Shown here: piece by piece, positions 7,283-16,208 of the stretch
Numbering within the stretch: position 1 is the first letter of the stretch
How the letters are laid out: the number at the start of each line of letters is the position of its first letter
DNA from: an uncultured Alloprevotella sp.
GTDB taxonomy: Bacteria > Bacteroidota > Bacteroidia > Bacteroidales > Bacteroidaceae
Direction of reading: 5' to 3'
DNA: 41,176 nt
Assembly: GCA_944322325.1 (NCBI GenBank)
Contig: CALUOQ010000018.1
Coordinates: 1-41,176, forward strand
Translations under genes and position numbers: made by a program
Notes under the pieces: model-generated
Databases searched by the model: none
Seen by the model: the letters and a program-made list of their open reading frames with translations, nothing else
What the model was told of the DNA's origin: nothing

Positions 7283-8425
7283 TTATTTTTGTGTTTGGGT
7301 GTTTTCCTGCCTTGCCTCTCCGGAATGGCCGCAGGCTTCCACCAAGTCGAAAAAGCGCTCCCACGAACTCGGGCCACCGCGCCGCAAGGGGGCGAACCGC
7401 CGAGGTGCACTGCCACACAGGCGACCAATGGCTGCCGCCCACTCCGCGTAAGCCCGGGGGCGGACGTACGCGGCCCCAGGATAGTCGCCCAGCACCTCGT
7501 GTGCATAGTCCAGGTCCGCCGCCACGACAGCCGTTCCCAGCGACGCCGCCTCGAGCAGGGGCAGGCCCAGCGTCTCCACCGTACTGGGGAAGAGCAAACC
7601 GTGCGCCGACTTGCACATGGAAAGCAGCTCGCCGTGCGCCACGTAGCCGTGGCGCACGAAGCACGCTCCCACCCCGCCGGCCGCAGCCGCAGCTTCGAAG
7701 CGGCGGTTTTGCCCCTCAGCCACCGTCAGGTGGATGCGTATCCGCGCAACCAGCTCGGGCTGCGTGCGACGAATCGCCTTTAGCGCCTCGAGCAACGTAC
7801 GGTGTTCCTTGTAGGCGAAGTCCTGCGCCGGATAGACGAAATGGGCACATCCCGACTCGAATGGATAGTCCGCCACTGTCGAGGGCTCCACCTCCTCTAC
7901 GTCGGGAAAGAGCACGTGTATCCGCTCGGCAGGCCAACGGTAACGCCGCACGAAGCCCCGCCGGATAAACGGTATCTGCACCACTACGTCCGCACCCGCC
8001 GGGAGTGACGCTCGCACGAAAAGCGGATACATCCAGGCGTACAGAAACAGCGGGCGCTCCTCCCGCCGCAGCGGGTTCCACCGGCGCGGATAGAAAGGCA
8101 GCGAGTTGTGGTAGTAAATCACCTGCGGCACGCCGGGGTAGCGCACGCCCGTGTTCTGCAGGGAGACCAGCACGTCGGGCCGTACCCCGCGCGCCTCGCA
8201 CAGCTCCCGACAGCCGCTCGCGTCGAAGAGGATGCGGCGCGACCACGAGCGCAAGTCCACGTCGGCGTACTCCACGCCGTCCATCGCGGGCTGAGGCATC
8301 TCGCGGTCGACAAACAGCAGGTATCGGTTCCCGTCCCGCCGCTCGCTCAGGTGCGTCAAAAATTGGTTGTAGATAGTCAGGGCGCCACTCGTACGAGCCG
8401 CCGCTGTCGATACCACTATGTTCAT
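7283..8425 (-). CDS. GT4-family glycosyltransferase
   Basis: The 380-residue protein starts MNIVVSTAAARTSGALTIYNQFL. It contains PQVIYYHNSLPFY, a basic donor-domain start (CAHFVYPAQDFAYKEHRTLLEALKA cut into strands) and the GT4 donor motif LLFPSTVETLGLPLLEAASLGTAVVAADL, with the conserved glutamates E-x7-E. It probably adds one sugar of the repeat unit in the cytoplasm; donor and acceptor are unknown. It is separated by 23 bp from the dehydratase gene downstream and by 103 bp from the membrane nuclease-like gene upstream. Its base composition is GC-rich, unlike the wzy gene in the same locus. Confidence 0.82.
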   Translation of the reverse strand: MNIVVSTAAARTSGALTIYNQFLTHLSERRDGNRYLLFVDREMPQPAMDGVEYADVDLRSWSRRILFDASGCRELCEARGVRPDVLVSLQNTGVRYPGVPQVIYYHNSLPFYPRRWNPLRREERPLFLYAWMYPLFVRASLPAGADVVVQIPFIRRGFVRRYRWPAERIHVLFPDVEEVEPSTVADYPFESGCAHFVYPAQDFAYKEHRTLLEALKAIRRTQPELVARIRIHLTVAEGQNRRFEAAAAAGGVGACFVRHGYVAHGELLSMCKSAHGLLFPSTVETLGLPLLEAASLGTAVVAADLDYAHEVLGDYPGAAYVRPRAYAEWAAAIGRLCGSAPRRFAPLRRGGPSSWERFFDLVEACGHSGEARQENTQTQK

Positions 8426-8528
8426 AAATTGTAAGTGTTTCTCTATGCGAATCTTCGCGGAAACAAGGCCTGCTTCCGGCTTGTACTATTCAGCAGACGG
8501 ACACATTCTCCATCTCTGTAGCCATCTT

Positions 8529-9383
8529 CTATACGCCGAAACCCAACGACAATTCTTCCCGACTTAGCACGTGTAGACAGACGTCAGGTTTCAGCTTGTC
8601 CACATGTGCCCGGATTTTATCCTCCACTGACGAATCCTTTCTGTCCAGCACCACAATAAGCACCAGTTCCGACCTGCCCAACCGACGAAAGCGCCTGGCT
8701 TGCGACACGAAGCGGTCTATCCCGGCGAAAAGCGGCTGAAGGTCGCGGTCCGCCAGCCAATACTTCACCTCGACGACGAAAGGCACACCGTCACGGTAGC
8801 CCATGGCGTCCACGACATAACGCCCTTTCCCAACGTTCAGCACCACGTCGCGCTCCATCGGCACATCATATCTGCGGCTCGCCCAGTCCACGGCGAGAGC
8901 CTCTATCCGGCTGTATTCCTCCATCGTCACGCGCGGACTGCGCGCCGGACGCCCAACCGACGTGAAAGCGTAATTCACCCTCTCATCCGTCGTACTGTTT
9001 TGATAAGTAGACTGACTTCCACCTGGCACCGTTCCATCTTCACTTGACGTTTCCGTCACTACTGCCGCATCAGCCAATGTCCGTATTTCCTCCCTCTTTT
9101 TCCTCTTGCTCATTGTGATCCGCTGGAAAGCATCGTCCGAACGATAATCCCTCGGCCCGTAAAGTTTTTCGTGATGCTTGACCACTAGAAATACAAATAT
9201 CCCCAAGATGACTACCGGGAAGAGAATCAGGAACCAGATAATGGGGCGCCGTTCCCACACACCGCACAACAGGTATAGCCCTTCCTTGAACACAACGGCC
9301 GTCACCGCGTACATCGCCGTCACAAACAAGGCTAACAATCCCAGCGGGTTTCTAACAGACTGTCTCATCGCCGTATTTTTCAA
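8529..9383 (-). CDS. Membrane-anchored PD-(D/E)xK nuclease-like protein
   Basis: No named family is recognised for this 284-residue protein, but its parts are clear. Two hydrophobic segments (about 14-32 and 49-68) anchor the N-terminus. A charged and Ser/Thr-rich linker runs to about residue 150. The C-terminal domain reads GKGRYVVDAMGYRDG-VPFVVEVKYW, giving D192 and E205-x-K207, the arrangement of a restriction-endonuclease-like (PD-(D/E)xK) core, followed by a VLIVVLD strand. The domain would face the cytoplasm if the short loop between the helices is outside. It lies within the capsule locus on the same strand although nothing in it suggests polysaccharide work. An alternative start is the Met at 9368. 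Nuclease activity is inferred, not shown. Confidence 0.6.
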   Translation of the reverse strand: MKNTAMRQSVRNPLGLLALFVTAMYAVTAVVFKEGLYLLCGVWERRPIIWFLILFPVVILGIFVFLVVKHHEKLYGPRDYRSDDAFQRITMSKRKKREEIRTLADAAVVTETSSEDGTVPGGSQSTYQNSTTDERVNYAFTSVGRPARSPRVTMEEYSRIEALAVDWASRRYDVPMERDVVLNVGKGRYVVDAMGYRDGVPFVVEVKYWLADRDLQPLFAGIDRFVSQARRFRRLGRSELVLIVVLDRKDSSVEDKIRAHVDKLKPDVCLHVLSREELSLGFGV

Positions 9384-9427
9384 CCAAAACTTATATGCTT
9401 CATCTCACTACGCACCGAAAACTGAGT

Positions 9428-9490
9428 ACTACGCTGCGAAAAACTATCGCTGCGATAGAAACAACAGTCGTAGTACTTGTTTGGAAAACA
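9428..9490. repeat. 21-bp tandem repeat array B (intergenic)
   Basis: Three 21-bp units (from 9428, 9449 and 9470) lie in the 177-bp gap between the wzy gene and the membrane PD-(D/E)xK gene. The last unit starts GTAGTACTTGTTT, matching the units at 22257 and 22278. Confidence 0.8.
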
Positions 9491-9560
9491 AGTGAAGAAG
9501 CAAGAACAACATATTGTCCTTTAATTAGCAGTACTCTAAACTTGAATTTGGCATCCGCCC

Positions 9561-10919
9561 TCAAACCACCTTTCTATACATTCTGAACATCAGACAGCAG
9601 ATCAAGAATGCCCAAATCATATTTCTGAATGGCCCAAAAAAGGAACTTCGACAAAAAAAGATTACCGTCGTAAACAATATAGCATAGACGCTAAATGCTA
9701 TCACATTGCCATTAAGACTCATTTCTAATTTCTTTACAAAGAAACCTAAGAGAAAGAACATGACTACTACACCACAGACCCCAAATCCCATATAAATATC
9801 AACCACGCAGTTAGTGCCAAGTTCATAGTAAAGATCTCTATGTCCTAACTCATCTCTCGTATAATTGGTCAGTATTTGTTGTGAAGTACACTCTACCGGA
9901 GGAACGCCTAAAAAGGTATAAGTAAACAGACTCGGCAAGAAAGGTATCGGCGACAACAGATTCGGAATATAATTCACACCGTAAGTAAATCCGTGTGCCG
10001 GGTCGTTGGCATATTGCATACCGACATAAACATTCCGATTATTGATAATTAAATCTGTCGCTAAGTTCCACGCACCACTGACAGACTCTGCTTGCCACGC
10101 CTTACGGGAAAATAGACCACCATCTGTGTCTGCGTTATTTCTTCGTTCAGAAATAAAATAAAAAAAAGTCAAGGCTACAATCAGAGCAATAAAAAGTTTT
10201 ATGAATCCTATCGGGCGAACGAACAACGTAAACAAGAGAGCATAAAGAAGAGACAAGACTAAGACATATTCTCTACTCCCTAATATCAAAAAGGTGATGC
10301 AAAAAATTATGCTCACTACTATATGGAAGCGCAACACCTTAAAAAAAGCATTCACATTCCCCCGTAATGCGTCTTTCTTGGTAAAACAGATAATCGTAGT
10401 TAACGTGCATTCCAACATGACGAATAAAGAAGCAGACTGAAACGGTACGCTGGCGTCTCCATAATTCACGCCCCATTGAGGTATCACCAAATAAAGATTA
10501 TAGAGGAGTACACAGAAAGTAACTGCGTGGAAAAGTTCATAAACTCTCTGCCTAATGATGAAATTATAGTTCGGATAAGGTTTAGCTCTCAATTCATATC
10601 CGCAGAGATAAAGAGAAAAAGCCAAAAGGCACAGCGCAGAACCTGAATTGATATACTCGGGAGAAAAGAAATAACGGAACTGTAGAATAAATAAGGGATC
10701 GTAAGGATAGATAAAGACCGGATATGCAAAATTGACAAAGAAAAAAACGACAAAGAAAACGGTCGTATAACTCAAAAGCTTGTACGATTTACCTCGCGCT
10801 ACGCGCACAAAGTTTATCACGAACAATGATAGAATTATCCAGTTATATGCTAAGGAATAATCTACCGGTGCAAATACATATAGCAATAGAGAAAGTAAGG
10901 CGAATAGGAGGCTTACCAT
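9561..10919 (-). CDS. wzy: Wzy-like oligosaccharide repeat-unit polymerase
   Basis: The 452-residue protein is almost entirely hydrophobic, with about ten to twelve predicted membrane segments (for example VVFFFVNFAYPVFIYPY and IVALTFFYFI). A large polar loop between roughly 265 and 360 contains GFTYGVNYIPNLLSPIPF. This loop and topology are typical of O-antigen/capsule polymerases, whose sequences are poorly conserved; the assignment rests on topology plus its place between a flippase and glycosyltransferases. It would join lipid-linked repeat units on the periplasmic face. The gene is visibly AT-rich (runs such as AAATAAAATAAAAAAA) compared with its GC-rich neighbours, suggesting separate acquisition. 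Confidence 0.75.
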   Translation of the reverse strand: MVSLLFALLSLLLYVFAPVDYSLAYNWIILSLFVINFVRVARGKSYKLLSYTTVFFVVFFFVNFAYPVFIYPYDPLFILQFRYFFSPEYINSGSALCLLAFSLYLCGYELRAKPYPNYNFIIRQRVYELFHAVTFCVLLYNLYLVIPQWGVNYGDASVPFQSASLFVMLECTLTTIICFTKKDALRGNVNAFFKVLRFHIVVSIIFCITFLILGSREYVLVLSLLYALLFTLFVRPIGFIKLFIALIVALTFFYFISERRNNADTDGGLFSRKAWQAESVSGAWNLATDLIINNRNVYVGMQYANDPAHGFTYGVNYIPNLLSPIPFLPSLFTYTFLGVPPVECTSQQILTNYTRDELGHRDLYYELGTNCVVDIYMGFGVCGVVVMFFLLGFFVKKLEMSLNGNVIAFSVYAILFTTVIFFCRSSFFGPFRNMIWAFLICCLMFRMYRKVV

Positions 10920-10944
10920 TTTATTCTAAATCTAAAATCTATTC

Positions 10945-12090
10945 TCATACCTCAATTCCTTTTCCGCACACTGCTTCCAGGTAAGCTAGGCTCTGCACAC
11001 GTAATTGCAACTCCGTGGCTGCAACCTGCGTGTCCTGCCGGATAGGCTTCCCCTCCATGTCCACCCAGCGATGGCGCTCGCCAAGGATGCTGAGGAGCGT
11101 TTCGATGCGCGTGTTCTGGTTGGCCTTATCGCCGGCGGCGAAGCGGTCGAACACGTAGAAGTCGCGGCCGAACAGGTGGGAGAAGATGCAGCAATGGAAA
11201 GAGTTGGTGCACACATAGGCGGCGCGACGCACGAGGTAGAGAAACTCGCGCGGCCCGCAGTCGGCGCGGTTTACGGCGCCCGGCAGAGCGAAGGGGCTGT
11301 AATTCGTCTGGATGTTGACGACGGTCAGGCCGTGGCGCATAGCCAGGTCGGCAATGAAGTCCAGCGGGTAGAGCGACGTGGAGAGAAAGTAGCACAGCAC
11401 GTAGCCGCCCTTCGGCACGTCGACGGCCTGCTCCAGCGCGAACCACACCGAGGGGGCAACGACGAGCGTTGGGTCGAGCACCAGCGGCACGCGACGGCCC
11501 GTCATCTGCTCCAGCGTGACCCGGCCGGATGCCTCGCGCGCCGACAGGTGGTGAAAGCGGCGCACAAGGCGTGCTATCTCCTCGCGGTGGAGCGTCACCT
11601 CGCCGAGGCCGAAGCTCGGGGCGTAGGCCGCGAGCGTATGGCGGGAGGGGTCGGCAAATGAGAGGAACATGACGGGCGAGAAGCCGAGCGGGTTCCATAT
11701 TTGGTCGCTGCCGCAGACAATGAGGCTGCCCTCTTCCACGTAACGGCGCAACCTGCGCTCGCTGTGCAGCCGCCGGGGCGACACGCGCAGCACACCGTCG
11801 TTGAACGCGTCGAACCGTCGCCGCGCCCGCCGCGACTGCACCAGCCGGTCGTAGCACGCCGCGCCCACCCACCGCCGCAGCAGGGGGAGCATCTGGAGCA
11901 CAAGTCCCGCAACGTCGAGCACCGCTAGACGCAGCCGGCCGCGTAGCCGCATCTCCTTGACGTCGAGTATTTCGCAGTGGCCGCACTTTTGCGTGAGCAG
12001 GGTCTGCAAGGCATAGGCCTGAAGCGACGATCCGAAGTTGTAGCTGGCTCGCCGCGTCACGAGATATACTTTTCTTTCCATTGGTCGCAT
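10945..12090 (-). CDS. Polysaccharide pyruvyl transferase family protein
   Basis: A 381-residue protein beginning MRPMERKVYLVTRRASYNFGSSLQAYAL, the N-terminus of the CsaB/polysaccharide pyruvyl transferase family in Bacteroidetes. Later motifs are VCGSDQIWNP, SLAYAPSFG-like SFGLG, and CTNSFHCCIFSHLFGRDFYVF, where the conserved TxSFHxxIF strand lies. The family adds a pyruvate ketal or related group to a sugar of the repeat unit; the acceptor here is unknown. The ATG at 12090 lies 2 bp beyond the stop of the Fe-S gene; the ATG at 12081 is equally possible. Pairing with an adjacent F420H2-dehydrogenase-like Fe-S protein is common in Bacteroidales capsule loci. Confidence 0.82.
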   Translation of the reverse strand: MRPMERKVYLVTRRASYNFGSSLQAYALQTLLTQKCGHCEILDVKEMRLRGRLRLAVLDVAGLVLQMLPLLRRWVGAACYDRLVQSRRARRRFDAFNDGVLRVSPRRLHSERRLRRYVEEGSLIVCGSDQIWNPLGFSPVMFLSFADPSRHTLAAYAPSFGLGEVTLHREEIARLVRRFHHLSAREASGRVTLEQMTGRRVPLVLDPTLVVAPSVWFALEQAVDVPKGGYVLCYFLSTSLYPLDFIADLAMRHGLTVVNIQTNYSPFALPGAVNRADCGPREFLYLVRRAAYVCTNSFHCCIFSHLFGRDFYVFDRFAAGDKANQNTRIETLLSILGERHRWVDMEGKPIRQDTQVAATELQLRVQSLAYLEAVCGKGIEV

Positions 12091-12092
12091 CG

Positions 12093-13250
12093 TCAGGATT
12101 TCAGTCGTCGGAGCCAATAGCCCACATAGTTGCGCAGGGTGTTCTGTAGCCGATACTTCCGCACGAACACCGCGCCGTCCATCGTCGTCAGGTCGGCCAG
12201 CAGCGCCTCGCGCCCGGCGGGCCGCGCCGTAGGTCGCTCGATGTTGGGGTTCTGAACCAGCGCCTCGCGAAGATCGCGCTCCTCTGCGACGAAACGGTCC
12301 GCCACGGCGCTGAACACCTCGGCGGCACGCGCCGTGTTGAGCAGCAACACCGAAGTGCCCCGTCGGTTCACGCGAAACGTCGCCGACGACCTGATGCCCC
12401 AGAAGTCGCCCAACGTGAAGTCGGCGTAGCGCGGCAGACGTGCAAAGGGGCAGCCGTAGCACGCAGGCTTATACGTCATGGCCCGCATGAAGAGCTTCAT
12501 GTACACGTCCGGCACGAAAAACAGGTCGCGCCACCTTCCCTCGCGCGTCCGCAGGCGGGATCTGTAGTTCCACACCTCCGTTTGGCGGAATCGCACGGTG
12601 TCGACATCGGCCGGGTCTATACCGGCCAGTCGCAGACAGCGCGCCCAAAGGGCAACGGGCGGCACACCGTGACACACGACTTCGGCCGTCAGTAGCCCCT
12701 CGGCCAGCCGTGGGCCCACGAAGGTACGCACGGCAGCCAACTGGCAGGGCGTCCCTGTGAAGAGCACCTGCCGCCCGTGGGCCAGCTCGCGCCGCGCCTG
12801 CCGGTAGCAGTCGCCCACGTCGGACTGCACGTACTTCGAACCCTTCATCGGCTCCACCTCCTCAGGACGGTCGGCGCGGGTGTGGTATATCCGGCCGTCC
12901 CGAGCCACCGCGCCAAAGACGCAGCCGCCCCCGTCGAGCACATGGACCGCCAACTCGCCGAACACGCCGCCGCTGCTACTGGAGCGCACCGTCGCGTCGT
13001 CCTTACTGTAGAGCGCCAGGACGCGCGGCTCGCCCCCTGCGGCGGGCGGGTGAATCACCGGGCAGACCTGCTCGCACAGGCCACACCCGACGCAGCGATC
13101 CGCGTCCACCCGGGGATGGGCGAAGCCGCAGGCGTCCGTCTCGAAACGGATGGCGCCGTGCGCGCAAGCCGAGCTGCATGCCTGACAGTACGTGCAGTGC
13201 TCCACGTCGCACAAGTGGGGCAACCCGCTCAGTGTTGTCGTTTTTTCCAT
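12093..13250 (-). CDS. Coenzyme F420 hydrogenase/dehydrogenase beta-subunit-like Fe-S protein
   Basis: The 385-residue protein carries two ferredoxin-type 4Fe-4S motifs at the N-terminus, CTYCQACSSACAHGAI and CVGCGLCEQVCP. These are followed by SSSSGGVFGELA and FTGTPCQLAAVRTF, typical of the FrhB_FdhB N- and C-terminal domains, and a late cysteine pair in KPACYGCPFARLPRYADFTLGDFWG. In capsule loci such proteins accompany pyruvyl transferases and are thought to supply electrons for a sugar modification; the reaction is not known. The ATG at 13250 overlaps the end of the preceding GT2 gene by 22 bp, so translation is probably coupled. A longer frame to 13340 overlaps that gene further and is not favoured. 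Confidence 0.82.
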   Translation of the reverse strand: MEKTTTLSGLPHLCDVEHCTYCQACSSACAHGAIRFETDACGFAHPRVDADRCVGCGLCEQVCPVIHPPAAGGEPRVLALYSKDDATVRSSSSGGVFGELAVHVLDGGGCVFGAVARDGRIYHTRADRPEEVEPMKGSKYVQSDVGDCYRQARRELAHGRQVLFTGTPCQLAAVRTFVGPRLAEGLLTAEVVCHGVPPVALWARCLRLAGIDPADVDTVRFRQTEVWNYRSRLRTREGRWRDLFFVPDVYMKLFMRAMTYKPACYGCPFARLPRYADFTLGDFWGIRSSATFRVNRRGTSVLLLNTARAAEVFSAVADRFVAEERDLREALVQNPNIERPTARPAGREALLADLTTMDGAVFVRKYRLQNTLRNYVGYWLRRLKS

Positions 13251-14071
13251 GTGTACACCATTTTGTACCACAAATACTTTCCGTAACCGCCCCAGCCGGC
13301 ATCCTTCAACTTGCGGGCGACCATGCGGTTCGTTTGCCACACCTTGCGCAGCCGGGCGCCGAGTCCGGCCTTCGGTCCCACGGCGACGCCGTAATAATTG
13401 ACGTCATGCTGCCGATAAAGCGTAGTCGGGCGATGGATGGCCTTAAAGAGAGCGCCGTGCCGTGCCGCGACCATCGGGATCCAGCGGTCGTGCAGCAACG
13501 TGTTGTCGGCCAGTGGGAATATGTAAGTCTTCAGAATATGATTGAAACCCATCTCCGCACCATTCACGGGGTTCGCCAGCGCGATCAGGTTATAACTGTA
13601 GAATTTCTCAGGTACGAAGCCCGTATGTTTCCAATAGTCTTGAACCAGCACTTTCAGGTTAGCATCAACAACAGTATAACTTGTGTGCACGACAACCGGC
13701 CTCGTGCCGTCGATGTCCAGCGCGCGCAGGGCGGCCACGGTCCACTCCACTTTTTGCGGCACCCATACGTCGTCGGCGTCAGAGAACATGTAATACTGCG
13801 ACTCGACGACCTCAAGCAGCCGGAAGAAGTTGCCGCGACAGCCGAGATTGGGCCCGCCCGGCTCGACGGGCACGATGTCTGCACAGCGGGCGGCATAATC
13901 GGCGATGACACGGGCCGTGCCGTCGGTCGAACCGTCGTCGCGGATGTAGAGGGTCCACTCGTGGTTCGTCTGACCGAGGATAGAGTCGATTTGCTCGCCC
14001 AGGTATTTCTCGCCGTTATACACGGCCAGCAGGATGGCAATGGGCTTCGGATTTTGATAAGTCATAGTCAC
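13229..14071 (-). CDS. GT2-family glycosyltransferase
   Basis: A 280-residue GT-A enzyme. The N-terminus has PIAILLAVYNGEKYLGEQIDSIL and LYIRDDGSTDGTARVI, giving the UDP-binding DDGS, and FSDADDVWVPQKVE is the metal-binding DxD-type motif. A C-terminal basic region resembles rhamnosyltransferase-type GT2 enzymes. It is predicted to be soluble or peripheral and to add one sugar in the cytoplasm; donor unknown. Its gene begins 1 bp after the flippase stop (14073) and overlaps the next gene by 22 bp, marking a tight operon. Confidence 0.85.
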   Translation of the reverse strand: MTMTYQNPKPIAILLAVYNGEKYLGEQIDSILGQTNHEWTLYIRDDGSTDGTARVIADYAARCADIVPVEPGGPNLGCRGNFFRLLEVVESQYYMFSDADDVWVPQKVEWTVAALRALDIDGTRPVVVHTSYTVVDANLKVLVQDYWKHTGFVPEKFYSYNLIALANPVNGAEMGFNHILKTYIFPLADNTLLHDRWIPMVAARHGALFKAIHRPTTLYRQHDVNYYGVAVGPKAGLGARLRKVWQTNRMVARKLKDAGWGGYGKYLWYKMVYTWKKRQH

Positions 14072-14072
14072 G

Positions 14073-15593
14073 TCAGTGTTTAATATGCAAAAGTTTGAGC
14101 AGGCCGAAGCGCTTTTCCAGCAGCACTAGGGTCCAGCCCACCGTGAGGGCGCAGACGACGATGCCCCAGCCGCGACCGGCAGCCTGCGCCGCGTAAGTAG
14201 CCAGCAGCAAGCCAACGGCGACGCCCCCTATCGCCCACACGCCGCGCGACACCCGGAAACCGTACGAACGCACCGCGACGCCCGACAAGAGCAGGCTGAC
14301 CAGCACGCTACTCACTACGAAGGCTACGCCGATGCCCGTCAGTCCGAACCACGCGTAAGCAAGCACGTTCAGAGCGAAGTTCAACCCGTTGCCTACCAAG
14401 CCATCGAACAATAGGTAAGCCCGCCGATCGCCATGCGCCAGGATGACGTAGGACATCGTCACCCACACACCGCGGAACAGCAGGGCGAACGCCATGGCTT
14501 GCAGCATGGGACTAATGACGAGGAACTCCGTCGTCAGAAGCAGGCGCACCACCCAGTCCGCAAAACAAATGACCACAGCTGCGATAGGAGTCACAACCAG
14601 CACGACCAGTTCGAGCTGATTGTTGACCAATCCGTTGTGTTCAGCGGGCCGGTCGGTCAGCGCTGCCAGCTGGGGGAAAAAGTCGGAGGCCAATACGGAC
14701 GTCACAACCAGGATACTCTGCGTCGTGATGGACGCTGCACCCTGATAGAAGCCCACATCGTCCAGACTGCCAAGCATACGGAGGCACACATTGGTCAGGT
14801 ACGTGAAAAATGACACCAAGAAAGTGCCGACCATCAACACAGCTCCAAGCAACAGGATGGGGCGGCCTTGCACGAGAGCCGCCTTTATCGTCATCCGACA
14901 GACCGGAAACCGACGAAGCCGCACTTGCCGACGATACACAACCCAGTTCAGCAGATACCCTATGACTATAGCCCAAACGACGCCCGCATTGCCCAACAAA
15001 CAGTAGCAGGGAATACAGGCCAGCAGACCAGCAGTGGCACCGACTATCGTTCCCTTGGCCAAAGGCACCACACTGCGCGTACCTTGCAACACGGTCATCT
15101 CGCCATGCATGAGGGTGTAAAACATCACGCCCAAGCCCAGCAGGACAAAGGTCCCTACGTACGCGGCGTCACCAAAGGAAAAAAGGCTCAACGGATAAGC
15201 CAGCAAGCCGCACAGCAGGAGCCCGGCCATGCCGGCCAGCACGAGCAAGCGGCGAAACACGCCGAGCGTCCCGGCCAGCAGGGCTTCATCGGCTTGTCCC
15301 CGGGCCCGGGCAATCTCTCGGACACCGCTTTGCATAATGCCGCAGGACGACACATTGTTGACCGTCAGGAGCACCGATTGCAACATGGCGTTCAGCCCCA
15401 TTCCCGTGCTGGACAGAAACACGGCTATCAACTTGGCCCGCACGATGGTCACCACCATCTGCACGACCTGCGCGCTGCCGAATATCAGGTTCGTTTTGAG
15501 GATGTCGCCCTTACCGCTACCCGGTACTTGGGGCGGCAATGAAGATGTCGTCGGTTGTTCCGAATGAGCTTTTTCCATATATTCGTCATTCAT
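14073..15593 (-). CDS. wzx: Wzx-like lipid-linked oligosaccharide flippase
   Basis: The 506-residue protein has about twelve to fourteen hydrophobic helices after a polar N-terminal tail of about 30 residues. It belongs to the MATE/MOP flippase superfamily; the first helix region LKTNLIFGSAQVVQMVVTIVRAK and the following STGMGLNAMLQSV resemble WzxE/O-antigen translocases. It would move the undecaprenyl-linked repeat unit to the periplasmic side for Wzy. Its ATG overlaps the stop of the upxZ-like gene by 4 bp (ATGA at 15590-15593). Confidence 0.85.
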   Translation of the reverse strand: MNDEYMEKAHSEQPTTSSLPPQVPGSGKGDILKTNLIFGSAQVVQMVVTIVRAKLIAVFLSSTGMGLNAMLQSVLLTVNNVSSCGIMQSGVREIARARGQADEALLAGTLGVFRRLLVLAGMAGLLLCGLLAYPLSLFSFGDAAYVGTFVLLGLGVMFYTLMHGEMTVLQGTRSVVPLAKGTIVGATAGLLACIPCYCLLGNAGVVWAIVIGYLLNWVVYRRQVRLRRFPVCRMTIKAALVQGRPILLLGAVLMVGTFLVSFFTYLTNVCLRMLGSLDDVGFYQGAASITTQSILVVTSVLASDFFPQLAALTDRPAEHNGLVNNQLELVVLVVTPIAAVVICFADWVVRLLLTTEFLVISPMLQAMAFALLFRGVWVTMSYVILAHGDRRAYLLFDGLVGNGLNFALNVLAYAWFGLTGIGVAFVVSSVLVSLLLSGVAVRSYGFRVSRGVWAIGGVAVGLLLATYAAQAAGRGWGIVVCALTVGWTLVLLEKRFGLLKLLHIKH

Positions 15594-16165
15594 ACCGCCA
15601 CTTCCAGCGATGCCAGCAGAGCCCGGGCCTCACGCGTCAGGGCGTCCGTGGGGAGGTGACGCAGGAGGCCGTCGGCCGCGCGGCGCCAGCGGTCGGCGTA
15701 CGTTGCGGCGTGGAGGTACGCCAGGGCGAGGGCCTTGCGGCTGTCGGGCAGGCACGTCTGCACCTCCCGAGCGGCGGCTTCGGTGAGGGCGGCGATGAGC
15801 GCCTCGTCCGCGGGGAAGGTGCTCCGCAGGGCCACCGACGCGCGGGACAGCGCAAGGGCGCGGACGCTTGACGACGAGGTCACATTTCCTCTCGCCGCGC
15901 CCGGATTTCCTGTCGCTGCGATAGAATTTCCTGGCGCTGTGATAGGATTTTCTGTCGTAGCACTTGTTTTTCCTGTCACGGCACTTGTTCGGGCTGACTG
16001 GGCCGCAGACGTTTGCAGCGCCTGTCTGGCCAGCGCCTCCATCTCCGTGCGCAGCCCGTGCAGCTCACTGAGCGCCATGTCCTCCGACGCCCGGAGCAGC
16101 CGCTCCGACGCACCGTACAGCGCGCGCCACAGGGCGCGCTGCTCCATTTCTACTTGGGGATTCAC
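15590..16165 (-). CDS. upxZ: UpxZ-like antitermination regulator with an inserted heptapeptide repeat
   Basis: This 191-residue protein sits directly after upxY, the place of upxZ in Bacteroides fragilis capsule loci, where UpxZ blocks UpxY proteins of other loci. Its C-terminal part (SRKALALAYLHAATYADRW...ADGLLRHLP, about 143-170) has the pattern of the UpxZ family, and the N-terminus contains SELHGLRTEMEALARQAL. Between them, about residues 59-96, lies a heptapeptide repeat read from the 21-bp array at 15881-15985 (TTENPIT, APGNSIA, ATGNPGA). Usual UpxZ proteins are about 160 residues and have no such repeat. The family call rests on position and a weak pattern match, so it is moderate. Confidence 0.6.
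   Translation of the reverse strand: MNPQVEMEQRALWRALYGASERLLRASEDMALSELHGLRTEMEALARQALQTSAAQSARTSAVTGKTSATTENPITAPGNSIAATGNPGAARGNVTSSSSVRALALSRASVALRSTFPADEALIAALTEAAAREVQTCLPDSRKALALAYLHAATYADRWRRAADGLLRHLPTDALTREARALLASLEVAV
15881..15985. repeat. 21-bp tandem repeat array C (inside upxZ-like gene)
   Basis: Five 21-bp units start at 15881, 15902, 15923, 15944 and 15965; a decayed sixth runs to 16006. On the coding strand they read as heptapeptides around (E/G)N-P/S in the same phase as the IENPVAA repeat of array A. Confidence 0.93.
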
Positions 16166-16208
16166 TCCGGTCTCTCCGTTTTTATTTCGTCTTCGTTTAG
16201 TTTCTCTC

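Noticed and set aside
7260-7664. N-terminal extension of the CapE-like dehydratase
   Set aside because: The extra sequence is antisense/out-of-frame GT4 gene; the Rossmann motif begins correctly after the ATG at 7259.
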